Shown here piece by piece: positions 49,685 to 64,000 of a DNA stretch of 64,000 bases (within the stretch, counting starts at the first letter, position 1; each line of letters opens with the position of its first letter). The notes beneath the pieces were generated by a model. The model did not search any database. It saw only the letters and a list, made by a program, of their open reading frames with translations, and had not been told where the DNA came from. Origin of the DNA: Eublepharis macularius (Eukaryota; Chordata; Lepidosauria; Squamata; Eublepharidae); NCBI RefSeq assembly GCF_028583425.1, contig NC_072793.1, positions 172,647,681-172,711,680 of the forward strand. The letters are read 5' to 3'. The translations under genes were made by a program, and so were the position numbers.

Positions 49685-50115
49685 CACTCACGCCCACCCC
49701 CTCTGCATGCCCCACACCTGCCAGCCTCTTCCTGCCTGAATTCTGCCCGCCCGTCTCACCTTCACTGCATCCCCCCCACGCCCCTATCATGCGCACCCCA
49801 TGCCTGCCCCCTATTCCTGCCAGACTTCTGTCTGCCTATCTCATCTTCCCTGCATTCCCCCACCCCTGCTCCTGCGCCTGCCCCCTACACCTGCCATACT
49901 TCTGCCTGCCTGTCTCACCTTCCCTGCATTCCCCCACCGTGCACCTACAATGTGTATCCCCGTGCCTGCCCCCTACTCCTGCCAGACGTCTGCCTATCTC
50001 ACCTTCCTTGCATTCTCCCCACCCCCACCCCGCCCCTGCCTCGCACACCCCATGCCTGTGCCCAACTCCTGCTAGACTTCTCTTCTCCCTCATCCCCACC
50101 TCTGGCAGTGCTCTA
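49685..50115. repeat. Pyrimidine-rich minisatellite, unit about 72-88 bp
   Basis: 'caccttccctgcattccccc' recurs about every 72-88 bases (near 49,756, 49,845, 49,917 and 50,003) with 'cctgccccctactcctgcca' between. Proline/serine-rich ORFs here are repeat artefacts. Confidence 0.8.
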
Positions 50116-50351
50116 TCCACCTGCCAGCCACCAGATTAGGCTGAACTGGGGCAGCTGGCAGGTGCATGAGGGCCGTCGCTGCTCCAGCTCACTCTGCTGG
50201 GTTGGTAGACCTGGCCTCCTTTCCCTCAGAGACTAGGTCTGCCTCCCCTTCCTTGGCTGGTTCAGTGGATCTGGCCTCCGGACCTGTGGAGGCCGTCTTC
50301 CCTCCATGGCTCCCTCAATCCCACCCACCTCACAGGGTGGTTGTTGTTGTG

Positions 50352-50690
50352 GGCAGGGCTCATTTTGAGGGGAAACGCACCAGAACGCAGGTCACTTGTC
50401 GGGTGGCCCCATCCACCTGATTTTTGGTCATTCTGGGCCCTTTTCGGCTGGGATCAGGGCTAAAACAGCCTGGATTGGGGCCGAAATGGCCTGGATTGGG
50501 TCAGTGCCAGGCAGGGGAGGTTCCCCTGCACGGCACTGACCGGATCCAGGCCATTTCAGCCCCGAACCAGGCCCAAAATGGCCACTTTTGGCCCATTTCC
50601 TCCGGGATTGGAGCCAAAATGGCACCGACCCTATCCTGGCCATTTTGATTGAGGCCCAAAATGGCCATGCAAGGCCCTGCCTTTGTGAGG
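50352..50690. mobile_element. Palindromic hAT-like element
   Basis: Begins 'gggcagggctcattttgagg' and ends 'ggccatgcaaggccctgcc'. The middle has long inverted arms ('aaatggcctggattgggtca' against 'tgaccggatccaggccattt'). No confident target duplication. Lies at the left edge of block II. Confidence 0.6.
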
Positions 50691-51368
50691 AAAATTTTTT
50701 AATTCAGTCTCTAGAAACCCCTCCCAATTCTATTTGCAACAGAAGCTAAGGTTTTGAGGGGGCCGTAGTGGCTGGCATAACTCATCAGAAAATATAGCTA
50801 GGGGGTTACTAATTGGCCCCCAGCTTCAGGAGGATCGTGAGCAGTGCAGTGCCAAAAATGATGAGAATTGGAGCTTCCTGACTCACATTGCCCCAAGAAA
50901 CCTTCCCCTATCCCTCCCCTTTTTGCATTCGAAGTGAAGGTTCTCAGTTTGTGTCATGCGTAACTCCACTAATGCATTGTAAAAGTTGCTGGCACTATTC
51001 CAGCTATTCTGCTGGGCATCAAATACCACCAGTATGGTACTTCCAATACTGTACAGTACTTCTCTACATTTCCTTATGCCTATGTTGGAGGAAATACATT
51101 AATCTTTTCTGTTGGCTTGGTAAAATGCTTTGAATTACAGAGCCATGCATAGTGCCTGAAGGAGAAGCAACTTCCATCGAGAGAACCATCCATAAATTTG
51201 GCGGGAAAATGTAATAAGCCTTTACTTAAATGGATATAGATGGAGTTAGTATGGCACTGTTCACTGTATCTTTAGAGCCCATAATCTTTTGGCTAGCTTG
51301 CCCAAATAGTCTCTTCTAAGAGTCTCTCTCATAAAAGAAAAACAGAGCAAGGATTTCATTGACTAAAT

Positions 51369-51725
51369 CTGGGATCCCCAACGTGGAGCCCATGTGCGCC
51401 ATGGTGCCCAGCCACACCTTTCCTTTGCTCCTACCAAGTGTTTTTAGAAAGTGGCCAGAGCCAGGTGCAGCTTTTGCCCAGCAAGGCTTCTGATTGGCCA
51501 TGGGATATCTGATTGGCTGTGCAGAATTTTTAAAAGCATTGCTGCAGCTGCCACCACAGTCATAAGGCTCTCCACTGTGTGACTGAACTTCAACTGTGGC
51601 AGCCATTTTGTGACAGACTGCACCATCTGTGGCAGCCATTTTGTGGCTGTGCCCACTACAATATGTCAGAATTCCAAAGGTCCTCACAGACTCAAAAAGA
51701 CTGGGGCATTAAAAAGACCCGGCAT
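51369..51725 (+). mobile_element. hAT copy orthologous to 26.4 kb
   Basis: 'ctgggatccccaacgtggag' start, two 'gcagccattttgtg' motifs, decayed right end near 51,720. Same site as in block I (flank gactaaat). It carries a tandem piece 'ttctgattggc' / 'tctgattggctg' not in the block I copy. Confidence 0.75.
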
Positions 51726-51729
51726 TAAA

Positions 51730-53080
51730 CAGTGAAAATCTGGGGGGAACAACAGAAAAAATGAAAAAATTAAAAAAAAATATGAACCTGCTTGTTCAAC
51801 GCAAACAAAGGAAAGAAGACAATATTGCAATTTGCTATAATACCTTGATGCTTTTTATTACTTATTTTTATTTATGATTTTTTTCAACATTACTTTGCCT
51901 GGTAGCCTAGGTAGAGAATGTATATGATTTATTTGGACAGCATACAGAATGCGCTCTGAACTGCCATTTCAAAAGATTTCCAACACCATCTTCTCTACTT
52001 TGCTGGATGATTTTTGTACACTTAAAAATGAACCATGCAGAAAGGAAACCAGCTATTTTCTTTCAGTGAAACCATCTTTGACTTCCAAAGCCAACTATCC
52101 TCAGTTTCCAGAGACCTGATGCGATTGGGCGAGCCTGGGCTGTCCAGGCAAGGTCAGAGAGATAGGCCAGGGCATTGTGTGTTCTTCCTTTGCCACTGCG
52201 CTGGAGCTGTCCCTTTGATATCCAGATTGCTACCCTCAGGGAATCTTCCTTTCTTCTGGCAGACATCTTCCCTCTCTCTTTCCTCCATCTTGCCACCACT
52301 AGAGCAGGACTCTTCTCTATCTCCATTCATCTGAGATGAGCATATTAGTTTAAAAATCTCTCTCTACTCTGTCCTATCCTGGGTGGAGATCTTAATAATA
52401 AAGGGCTCCTATTTCTCTACTAAGGTAAAGAGATTCTCCTATAAGGAGCCAAGCCAATACAATTCTGCTGTGCCAGTATGCACTCGGCTGAACCCAAGCT
52501 GCTCCTAGTCTGCAGCCCTTTGGGAAGAAGCTACCTTGGAATAGCCACGCAAGGTCATGGCAGCTTCTCTACTTTCCAAATGGAAGACATATCTCAACTA
52601 AGAAAGCTCAGAAACGATACTTTTCTCTGCCCAAACGGTATGGTCCAAAGAGGGACCCAGCTGCTTCTGCTGACCAGGAGGCAAGTAAATAATTATTGTG
52701 CTCAGTGGGAGCAAAGGAGACAATTATGGGCTGTAGCATTGTTAGGGAAGAATGTATCTGCAGCCCTTTGGGGGATTGTGTATGTGCAAGCATTTTTCTA
52801 AGAAATTAAACTTATGTGGCTATTGGGTCCCATTATTAACTTACGAATTTCTCAGTCAAGCCCCTGAAGCCCCCAAATTGGTATTTTAATGCTTATAGAT
52901 GATGTACCCAATATAAATGTGGTCCTGTTTACCACGAATATCTTACGTGCTTCTGCATTAGTTGCTTCCCTGATGTTTGCTAAGGTTTGAGGGCTCACAT
53001 GATTTTTTTTTCTAATTAGACATTAAATAATTTGAGGCCTCTGTGAATTCTTTGACATCATTGAAAGTTGTGGTATTACA
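51730..53080 (-). other. Gene C 3' flank
   Basis: Collinear with 26.75-28.3 kb. No exon is seen. The empty site of the block-I MITE is near 52,125 (acctgatgcgattgggcgag). Confidence 0.55.
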
Positions 53081-53086
53081 AAAACC

Positions 53087-54555
53087 CTAATCTGATGATT
53101 CCTCCTCTTCATGAATTCCCTGGTGGAACATGAAATCACTTCTCCACCTGAATCTCTTTCCACATTCCCTGCATTTATAGGGCTTCTCTCCTGTGTGGAT
53201 TCTTTTATGTATTTTAAGACTTGAGCTCTGATTGAAGCTTTTTCCACATTCCAGGCATTTATAAGGTTTCTCCCCTGTATGAATTCTTTCATGCACTTTA
53301 AGAGTTCTGTTGATTCTGAAACTCTTTCCACACTCCAAGCATTTATATGGTTTTTCTCCAGTGTGGAGGCTTTGGTGTACAGTCAGGTGTGAGCTCTGAC
53401 TGAAACCTTTCCCACATTCCTGGCATTTATATGGTCTCTCTCCAGAATGGGTTCTTTTGTGGGAAGTAAGGTGTGATCCCTGACTGAAACATTTCCCACA
53501 TATGGTGCACTGGTACGGTTTCTCTCCAGAGTGGATTCTCTGGTGGGAAGTGAGGCCTGTGCTGTGACGGAAGCTTTTTCCACACTCTAAGCATTTGTAT
53601 GGTTTCTCCCCTGTGTGAATTCTTTGATGGTAAATGAAAGCCGTGCTGTGACGGAAGCTTTTTTCACACTCCAAACATTTGTAAGGTTTCACCCCTGTGT
53701 GAATTCTTCGATGGGAAATGAGGCCTGTGTTGTGACGGAAGCTTTTTCCACACTTCAAGCATTGATAAGGTTTCTCCCCTGTGTGAACTCTTTGATGGGA
53801 AATAAGGCTACTTCTACAACTGAAGCTTTTACTACAGTCCAAGCATTTGTAAAGTTGCTCTCCTGTGTGAATTCTTTGATGGGAAATAAGGCTCCTTCTG
53901 AAACTGAAGCTTTTATTACAGTCCAAGCATTTGTAACGTTTCTCCCCTTTGTGAATTCTCTGGTGCAAGGTATGGTTTTCAGTCTGACTGTAGCTCTTTC
54001 CGTATTCCAAGCATTTATACGGTTTCTCCTCCGAGTGGAGAATTGTATTACATTTGAACCTCTTCCTGCACTCTGAGCACTGACATGATTTTTGCCTAGT
54101 ATGACGCCTTTGATGGGAAGTAATGCTTTCACTCAGATCAGAGCTATTGTCGCAACCTGAACTCTCAAATGGTTTCTCCCCCATATGGATTCTCTGATGA
54201 GAAGTCAGGCTTACAAGCCTGCTGAAGGCCTTTCCACATTCAGAGCATTTATAACATTCATCTGCTGTGTGGATTCTCTGATGGGAAATATATTTGGATT
54301 CTCTTTGCAGTCCTGTTTCACTTTCAGACCACTTATTCCTCCCTTTTCCTTTGAGATATTCTTGTTGAGCTGGCTTTTCAAGCCAGCCACCAGCTTCAAA
54401 AACTACAGACTGATTTCCCAACTTCTTCATGGGGTTCTCCTTCTGCTTCCTTGATTCTTCTTGATTCCCAGAAGGCTCTTCCTTCACTTCATGGCTGATT
54501 GTTTTGAAAGACACCACACGTCTCTGGCTATAATTCTTGTTTTCCTGCCTGTCAC
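53087..54555 (-). CDS. Gene C finger exon: KRAB C2H2 zinc-finger protein, 11 intact fingers
   Basis: Last exon of a predicted 565-aa protein, paralogue of gene B. The acceptor TTTTTCACCAG ends at 54,556; it starts with two bases of a split Gly codon. Spacer: [32 protein letters not shown] (VKEE is a SUMO-acceptor-like motif; gene B has VEEE). Finger 1 is intact; units 2 and 3 are degenerate exactly as in gene B; unit 4 has lost its second Cys (CLEYGKSY). Ten intact fingers follow, ending CRECGKRF and EEEESSD. Contacts from unit 5: FRSS, CSSS, HTGS, HTAY, HTGS, QSHS, QSHV, IRTV, QSSI, WSDF. Compared with B, the block corresponding to units 9-10 and 14-16 is missing, so the DNA target probably differs. 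Model: 60,309-60,323, 59,606-59,732, 55,529-55,615 and this exon; 1,698 bp in frame. Confidence 0.95.
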
Positions 54556-54599
54556 CTGGTGAAAAATACAGAATGCTGAAAAATACAGAACTGAAAAAG

Positions 54600-55395
54600 A
54601 AAATAGGAAATTACCCAATAGTGGCATACTTATAACACCTGGCTGTCCATTCCATAAGGTAGGGTCAGAGAATGTACGTGTACCAGCAATTGTTGATTTA
54701 GCCCATTTGTACACACTTGCAGAAGGCCCTGTTCAGATGAGCAAAGGAAGAGAGGCCAAGGCTATGAAAGGCTGTTTGTGACAGTGAAAATCTTGAACTG
54801 AGCTTGGTAACAAATAGGCAGTCAGGCAATGGAGCGATTGTACCATTCCTCCCATTTCGCGATCACATGGAATGTACACATCCACCATGGCAATATCATT
54901 GTGAAGAACCACCTTGCGCAGGGGCGAAATCAACAACTGCCCATACACGTGCCTTCTCTGTGGTGGCTCCTCACCTTATGGAACAGCCTGCCTGAAGAGG
55001 GCAGGGAAGCCCCCACTTTCCACAGACGATACAAAACTGAATTACTGAAGAGGACTTTTTACTCAGAGAGGAGGACTGCACTGTGAGGGAGGGGTCTCCA
55101 AGAGATGCGTAAGTAAAGAGACGAACTATCCTTTACTATTATGCACTATCAGTTGCTGTAAGTATTATCCTACTGCTAATATGTAATTCTTAGAATTGCT
55201 TATGCTGTGTCTTAGCACTCTGTATTGGATTGGATTCTTACTAGTTTAAATCTTGGCAAGTTTCATTGATTTACTCTATTGCATTGTTTATTGAGATGTC
55301 TTAAATGAACTGTACTGAATCACACTGCGTAATCCACCTTGAGTCTCAGTGAGAAAGGACTATGAAAAAGTTAATCAAATAAATAAAATAAAAGG
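54600..55395 (+). mobile_element. L2-type LINE 3' fragment (copy of 31.56 kb)
   Basis: 'gccttctctgtggtggctcc', 'atggaacagcctgcctgaag', then tail 'gagtctcagtgagaaaggac'. Lies in the gene C intron and is orthologous to the block I copy. Confidence 0.65.
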
Positions 55396-55528
55396 CTGTT
55401 TTCAGACTTTCCATCCCATGCAAACTTTTATGAGGAAGGAAACCCCACAGGAGGGCAGAACTGTTGGAAGTAACCAGCACTCCAAGGAAACCTCTCAGTC
55501 TCCAGACATGCCACATCTAAGCACCCAC

Positions 55529-55615
55529 CTGCCAACCTGGCCTCTTCTTCGGAGACCAAAGGAAAAGGTGCTTCACTTCCCTGAAGCCAGGAGATGAGGA
55601 CGGGCTTCTGAATCG
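55529..55615 (-). CDS. Gene C KRAB-B exon
   Basis: 87 bp; acceptor CTCCAAAG, donor GTGGGT. Reads (A)IQKPVLISWLQGSEA, then PFPLVSEEEARLA(G). Split codons match both neighbours. Differs from gene B at five residues. Confidence 0.85.
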
Positions 55616-55619
55616 CTTT

Positions 55620-59795
<4,176 letters not shown>

Positions 59796-59799
59796 TCAC

Positions 59800-59945
59800 A
59801 TCCTAAACCTGCTAATCGTTGGTCTACCAAGGTCAGCATTGTCTCCTCTGAATGGGTCTCCAGGGCCACAGGCAGCGGTCTTTCACATCTCCTCCTAACC
59901 CATCTTGTTATTAACTGGAGATGCCAGAGATAGAACCTACGTGCC
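59800..59945 (-). repeat. tRNA-derived SINE, truncated
   Basis: Lacks the tRNA-like head present at 37.3 kb but keeps 'aactggagatgccagagata' (reverse) and the body. Orthologous to the block I copy. Confidence 0.65.
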
Positions 59946-60308
59946 AAGGAGGTCCTCCAAATCCAGACTCTTCACATAAGGCTCTTGAGTCTTGTTACCC
60001 AAGGGATACCTGACACACCATAGAAGAAGAATAAAACCTGCCTGGGCAACTTTGATTCATGGGAGAAGATCAGTGGACCACAAGGCCTTCCCTCTTACCT
60101 GGTAGTAATCAGAATGCCAAAGACATAAATTTTATTTATTTGAGCATTTTTAGGCCCCTTTTCTCTGTGGAGAAATCCGAGATGGTTTACAAAAAGAAAA
60201 AGTTTCCAGATTACGAAAGCAAACTAGAATCATTACTTCCAGGCCTGCTGAAGGAGGAAGAGGCACCAAGCTTCTCCTTATGTACCGCATGGATGATCCA
60301 TCCCTCAC

Positions 60309-60391
60309 CTCAGCTGGCTGCATCTTCAATGTTTCCACTCCGCCCTAAAGAGGAGACGATCTGCAACGTGGCTCCAGTGCTCTTCCACTGA
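60309..60391 (-). CDS. Gene C start exon (MQPAE)
   Basis: Acceptor CCCTCACAG above 60,391. ATG at 60,323, then CAG CCA GCT GAG and donor GTGAGGG. Fifteen coding bases, phase 0. Confidence 0.8.
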
Positions 60392-60394
60392 CTG

Positions 60395-61865
60395 TGAGGG
60401 AGACAAATGTATTTTTGTGTGTTTATATACTTTTGTTTATACCCTGCCTTTCTGCTCAATGGGGATACAAAATGGCATACATCCTCCTCCTCTCTTCCAT
60501 TCTGTCCTTACCACAACCCTGTGAGGTCACCTAGCAAACTTCTGGGGCAAACTGTGTCTCCCAGATTCTGATCTAACCACCTCACTGATGTCTGACCTTC
60601 TTAGAGAGAGGGAGAAAGAAGGAAAGATAACACCCCTTGGCGAGAATAACCTTAAAAGCATTCTGCTTTCTGTCGGTCTCAGTTCACTCCTGTCGAGAGA
60701 TACTCCACGGAAATATATTGATTTGGATCACAGTAACTTAAAAATAAAATATGTTGCTATTCATCTCTGTCTCATTTTTCCTTTCTAGGAATCTTTGTTC
60801 TGAGATCAAATGCTACCCTATCTTGTAATCTGCTCACTGATTGTCTGGCCTGCCAAGTAAGAAAGGCAGATTAGAAATAATAAAGGCATAAATCAGACAG
60901 CAGATATGCATATATACATTAACAAAAACATAATAGAATAAGAAGAGCCCCAAAGACAAACCAATTTTAAAAAATTAAATAAATCAATGTTTTCATTTGT
61001 TAAAATGTAAAACAGCCATGGTTATTTGCAACTTTGAAAGCCCCCTCCCCCTTAGTTTCTATGGGTCTCTTGCTACAATTGCTCCTATCTCTAAGAAAGA
61101 ACACCCCTCCCCCTTGTGTCTTTAAACATTGTGGTCCCCAAAAGATCTCCAAAAGAGGATCGCAAAAGCTCCTGTGCAGAGACGTTTGGGGGTGCGGGAA
61201 GGGGCTGAAGCAAGAAATTGCAATGGACCCCCGTCCCGTCCCCAATTTCCTTCCTCTCTTGGCATTTTGAACAGGAGCTCTGCCTCTTACCGAGGAAGAC
61301 CAAATCAGGATTCCCCACTCCGGGCTGGGAGCCTGAAGCGCAGCCCGCAAGGAGGGCCCGGGAGACTCCGGTCTTGCGCCCACCCTGGGAAAGCAGCCCG
61401 GCGGACTAGCAGCAACCAACCATCCGTCCCAAGATCAGGATAGTTTAAAATGCATTTGAACGGAAAGGGAATTGCAATAAAACAGGGGGAAAGGGGGCTG
61501 GGCGAGAACAGAAGAGAGGGGAGAGAACCCTAAAAAAAAAATTTACGCCCCCCCCCCATTTCGACCGCTCACTTCCCCCTCCCTTACACACAATCTCTCA
61601 AGCCATGCAAAAAGTCATCTTTGCTTCTGAAATTACCATTGCATCGCCAACATTTCTTTTAAAAAATGCTCGTATTTGCTAGTTTCATTTCCCTCGGCTG
61701 TTTATTGGGAATTTCTTGGGCTTTGAAAAAAAAGAATCTCCTTGATGCAGGAGGAAGGATGGAAGGGAAGGGGGGTGGGAGTTCAGACCTCCTTTCTCTG
61801 TTTTGGGTCTTGCAATACAAATATCCCACCCCCCAATATCTCCCCCCTCCAAAACCCCTTTGAAC
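60395..61865 (-). other. Gene C intron 1
   Basis: Collinear with 37.8-40.5 kb minus the L2-type insertion. 61,120-61,400 is strongly conserved with 39,800-40,050 (gcagagacgtttgggg, gagcctgaagcgcagcc), though no exon is recognised there. It could hold a regulatory element. Confidence 0.55.
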
Positions 61866-61869
61866 TCAC

Positions 61870-62050
61870 CAGATCCCGCCGAGCCTTCAAGAAACAGCCC
61901 GGGAGCTTGCAAGGCCTGGGGGAAGAGCAAGAAAGGGCTTTTCCGGGTGCCTCTCTAGGACTGTGAAGTCTCCCTCCCTTTAACCCTTGGGGAGCATCTG
62001 CCCAGTTAAAGACAACCGGGAGAGAGAATGCAACGGGAGCCTCCCAGGAA
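61870..62050 (-). promoter_or_regulatory. Gene C putative first exon and promoter
   Basis: Donor GGGATCTG|GTGAGTTCA at 61,870, preceded by 'gcaagctcccgggctgtttc' and 'ctccctccctttaaccct' (reverse). Homologous to genes A and B. Start site not fixed. Confidence 0.6.
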
Positions 62051-62279
62051 AAAGCAGGCGAGAAAAGTTCTTTAGCATCAATTACACCGTGGCATTGCAG
62101 ACGGGCAGCCTCAGCCACCAGACCCACCTCACAGGGTTGTTGTGAGGCCAAAATGGAGAAGAAAATAACGTAAGCCCCATTTGGTCCCCTTGGGGGGGGA
62201 GGTGGGGGTTCAATCTTTTTTTTAATAAATCTAATTTTGGTACGGATTGTCAAGTATTGCTGCAACTCTTTTGCAGAGC

Positions 62280-62470
62280 TGAGGTGGTCAGCTTCAGGTA
62301 GGGAAATTTATGGTGGAGCCCAGGAAGGGCGGCGGGAGGGCAGGGACCTGGGGGGGGGGGGGAGGATAATACCATGGAGCCCACCCCCCCACAGCAGCCA
62401 TTTTCTCCAAGGGAACTCATCTACTCAGTCCAGAGATCAGTTGTAACTCTGGGACAAATAAATACAAATG
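62280..62470 (+). repeat. hAT-like palindromic element, partial
   Basis: Orthologue of 42,515-42,720. Contains a G run at 62,352-62,364. Confidence 0.6.
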
Positions 62471-62728
62471 ATTACCAAACAGCATTTCTTCATGGGCACA
62501 GCGTCTATGAGATCACAGATCCAGAGGAGTTAGCCGTGTTAGATAGTTGTTGTGGGTTTTCCGGGCTGTATTGCTGTGGTCTTGGCATTGTAGTTCCTGA
62601 TGTTTTGCCAGCAGCTGTGGCTGGCATCTTCAGAGGTGTAGCACCAACAGACAGAGATCTTTCAGTGTCACAGTGTGGAAAAGATGTTGGCAGATCATTT
62701 ATATCTACTCAGGAGTGGTGGGGTTGAG

Positions 62729-62970
62729 CTGAGAGCGGAACTACAAGTGACAAAAGGCACAGGTCGGACACTTGTCAGCTTCCCTCAAGTTTTGATGGGA
62801 AATGTAGGAAAATTGGCGGAATGTTGGACAAGTGACAGTTGAAAAGTCCATTGGACAGCAGTCAGAGAGCCAAGCCGCAAGACTAGGATGCCTACATTTC
62901 CCATCAAAACTTGAGGGAAGCTGACAAGTGTCCAACCTGTGTCTTTTGTCACTTGTAGTTCCGCTCTCAG
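62729..62970. mobile_element. Palindromic MITE nested in the PLE
   Basis: Ends CTGAGAGCGGAACTAC / GTAGTTCCGCTCTCAG, arms about 75 bp, centre 'attggacagcagtcagagag'. Same family as 27,054-27,292. It lies across the end of the PLE reading frame. Confidence 0.85.
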
Positions 62971-63815
62971 TCATCCTGTAGGAGTTTCTCAGGGTGTGGA
63001 ATGCTAATGGAGGGAGGCTTCACTGTATCCTGAGGAGGTTCTTTTGCATATGGATCGGTGCTTGATGTGCTAATCTTCTCTGCAGGGCTATTGTCGGGTA
63101 TAGAGTGTTTTGTTAGCCTGGTGTTTTTCAGAACTGGAAACCACGCTCTATTCATTCTTGAAGTCTCTTCTTTCCTGTTGAAGTTTTGCTTATGCTTGTG
63201 AATTTCAATGGCTTCCCTGTACAGTCTGACAAAGTAGTTGGAAGTGTTGTCCAGTATTTTAGTGTCCTGGAATAAGATACTATGTCCTGTTTGAGTTAGG
63301 CTATGTTCAGCCACTGCTGATTTTTCAGGTTGTCCAAGTCTGCAGTGTCTTTCATGTTCTTTTATTCTTGTCTGGACGTTACGCTTTGTGGTCCCGATGT
63401 AAACTTGTCCACAGCTGCAGGGTATACCATATACCCCTGCAGAGGTGAGGGGGTCTCTACTGTCTTTTGCTGATCGTAGCATCTGTTGTATTTTTCTGGT
63501 GGGTCGGAATACTGCTTGTAGGTTATGCTTTTTCATAAGATTTCCCATCTGATCCGTGATTCCTTTGATATATGGCAAAAATACTTTTCCTGTAGGAGAC
63601 TGTTTTTCCTTAGTTATTTGATTTATCCTGGGTTTAATTGCTCTTCTGATTTCATTTCTGGAGTAGCCATTTGTCTGAAGTGCGTGGTTTAGATGATTAA
63701 TTTCCTCATTGAGAAAGTGTGGCTCACATATCCGTCTTGCATGGTCTACTAATGTTTTCATTATGCCTCTTTTCTGTCGAGGGTGGTGATTGGAGTTCTG
63801 TCGACGGTGGTGCAA
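62967..63815 (-). CDS. PLE C-terminal ORF with GIY-YIG endonuclease
   Basis: 282 codons. Residues about 1-120 (GYSRNEIRRAIKP, GKVFLPYIKGITDQM, FRPTRKIQQMLRSAKD) match the region that follows the reverse transcriptase in Penelope-like elements. Residues about 125-215 are a GIY-YIG nuclease: GVYGIPCSCGQVYIGTTKR, then R.KEHERHCRLG, AEHSLTQTGHSI and YFVRLYREAIEIHKH. The CSCG variant between the GVY and YIG parts is usual for PLEs. The reverse-transcriptase fingers and palm are absent, so no active enzyme can be made. The stop codon now used (62,967-62,969) lies in the MITE edge, so the original C-terminus was slightly different. Confidence 0.9.
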   Translation of the reverse strand: MHHRRQNSNHHPRQKRGIMKTLVDHARRICEPHFLNEEINHLNHALQTNGYSRNEIRRAIKPRINQITKEKQSPTGKVFLPYIKGITDQMGNLMKKHNLQAVFRPTRKIQQMLRSAKDSRDPLTSAGVYGIPCSCGQVYIGTTKRNVQTRIKEHERHCRLGQPEKSAVAEHSLTQTGHSILFQDTKILDNTSNYFVRLYREAIEIHKHKQNFNRKEETSRMNRAWFPVLKNTRLTKHSIPDNSPAEKISTSSTDPYAKEPPQDTVKPPSISIPHPEKLLQDD

Positions 63816-64000
63816 GTCTATTCAGCAGTAAGTTCAATTTTATTCAATGGGACTTACTCCCAGGAAAGTGTTCTTTAGACCACAAACTTAGTCACTGCAA
63901 ATAAAAAGGTTTGCAAGGAAACCAAGTTAATCCAAAATTTATCCAGTCATATAATTCGTATTAAAATTAATGCCCTAAAGCCAGATGTGAAATAAAACTA
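63816..64000. repeat. Sauropsid dispersed repeat fragment
   Basis: 'caatgggacttactcccagg' is a very common lizard/snake repeat motif. The rest is AT-rich with no gene. Confidence 0.5.

Larger units (their letters stand above)
62519..63815 (-). mobile_element. Penelope-like element, 3' half
   Basis: Coding end (62,967-63,815), 3' region (about 62,650-62,728) and family-1 terminal sequence with a hammerhead-like motif at about 62,607-62,641 (minus). A 27-bp piece of family-2-type end (62,519-62,545) abuts it. Interrupted by a MITE at 62,729-62,970. The reverse-transcriptase core that should lie upstream is missing at 63,815. It occupies the right edge of block II. Confidence 0.85.

Noticed and set aside
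49663-50139. 158-codon proline-rich frame
   Set aside because: Product of the 72-88-bp pyrimidine-rich minisatellite.

Overview
The window looks like part of a KRAB zinc-finger gene cluster from a squamate reptile (lizard or snake); I cannot name the species. The grounds are the repeats: a Bov-B (RTE) LINE, CR1 and L2-type LINE tails, Penelope-like elements (PLEs), tRNA-derived SINEs, a 5S-rRNA-derived SINE of the sauropsid type, and many short hAT-type elements with 8-bp target duplications. No bacterial, rRNA or true tRNA genes are visible.

Coding content: three gene models can be assembled with intact splice sites and consistent reading phase, all on the minus strand. Each has a noncoding first exon, a start exon encoding MQPA plus one residue, a 127-bp KRAB-A exon, an 87-bp KRAB-B exon and one long C2H2 finger exon. 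Gene A (start codon 21,960 to stop 17,594) predicts 543 aa with 13 fingers. Gene B (37,739 to 28,323) predicts 677 aa with 16 intact fingers. Gene C (60,323 to 53,087) predicts 565 aa with 11 intact fingers. By family, such proteins bind DNA (often transposon sequence) through the fingers and recruit the TRIM28/KAP1 silencing complex through the KRAB box in the nucleus; no targets can be read from sequence alone.

Around them lie broken units: unit 1 (+ strand; first exon near 3.8 kb, finger pseudogene 4.77-6.12 kb), unit 2 (- strand; first and start exons only, 8.85-9.96 kb), unit 3 (- strand; first exon, start exon, damaged KRAB-A and KRAB-B, 12.2-14.8 kb; a 235-bp finger-exon fragment lies on the + strand at 11.1 kb), and unit 6 (- strand finger pseudogene 45.8-46.8 kb). 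Genes A, B and C are units 4, 5 and 7.

Genes B and C sit in two copies of a segmental duplication, block I (about 24.6-42.7 kb) and block II (about 50.7-62.5 kb). Elements shared by both blocks (a hAT copy at 26.4/51.4 kb, a tRNA-SINE at 37.2/59.8 kb) predate the duplication. Elements in one block only (a solo LTR with a hAT inside it, a palindromic MITE, a hAT with a nested L1-like tail, a Bov-B LINE split by a second solo LTR, the PLE at the right edge) are most simply younger than it. The rest of the window is introns and repeat-rich intergenic DNA.
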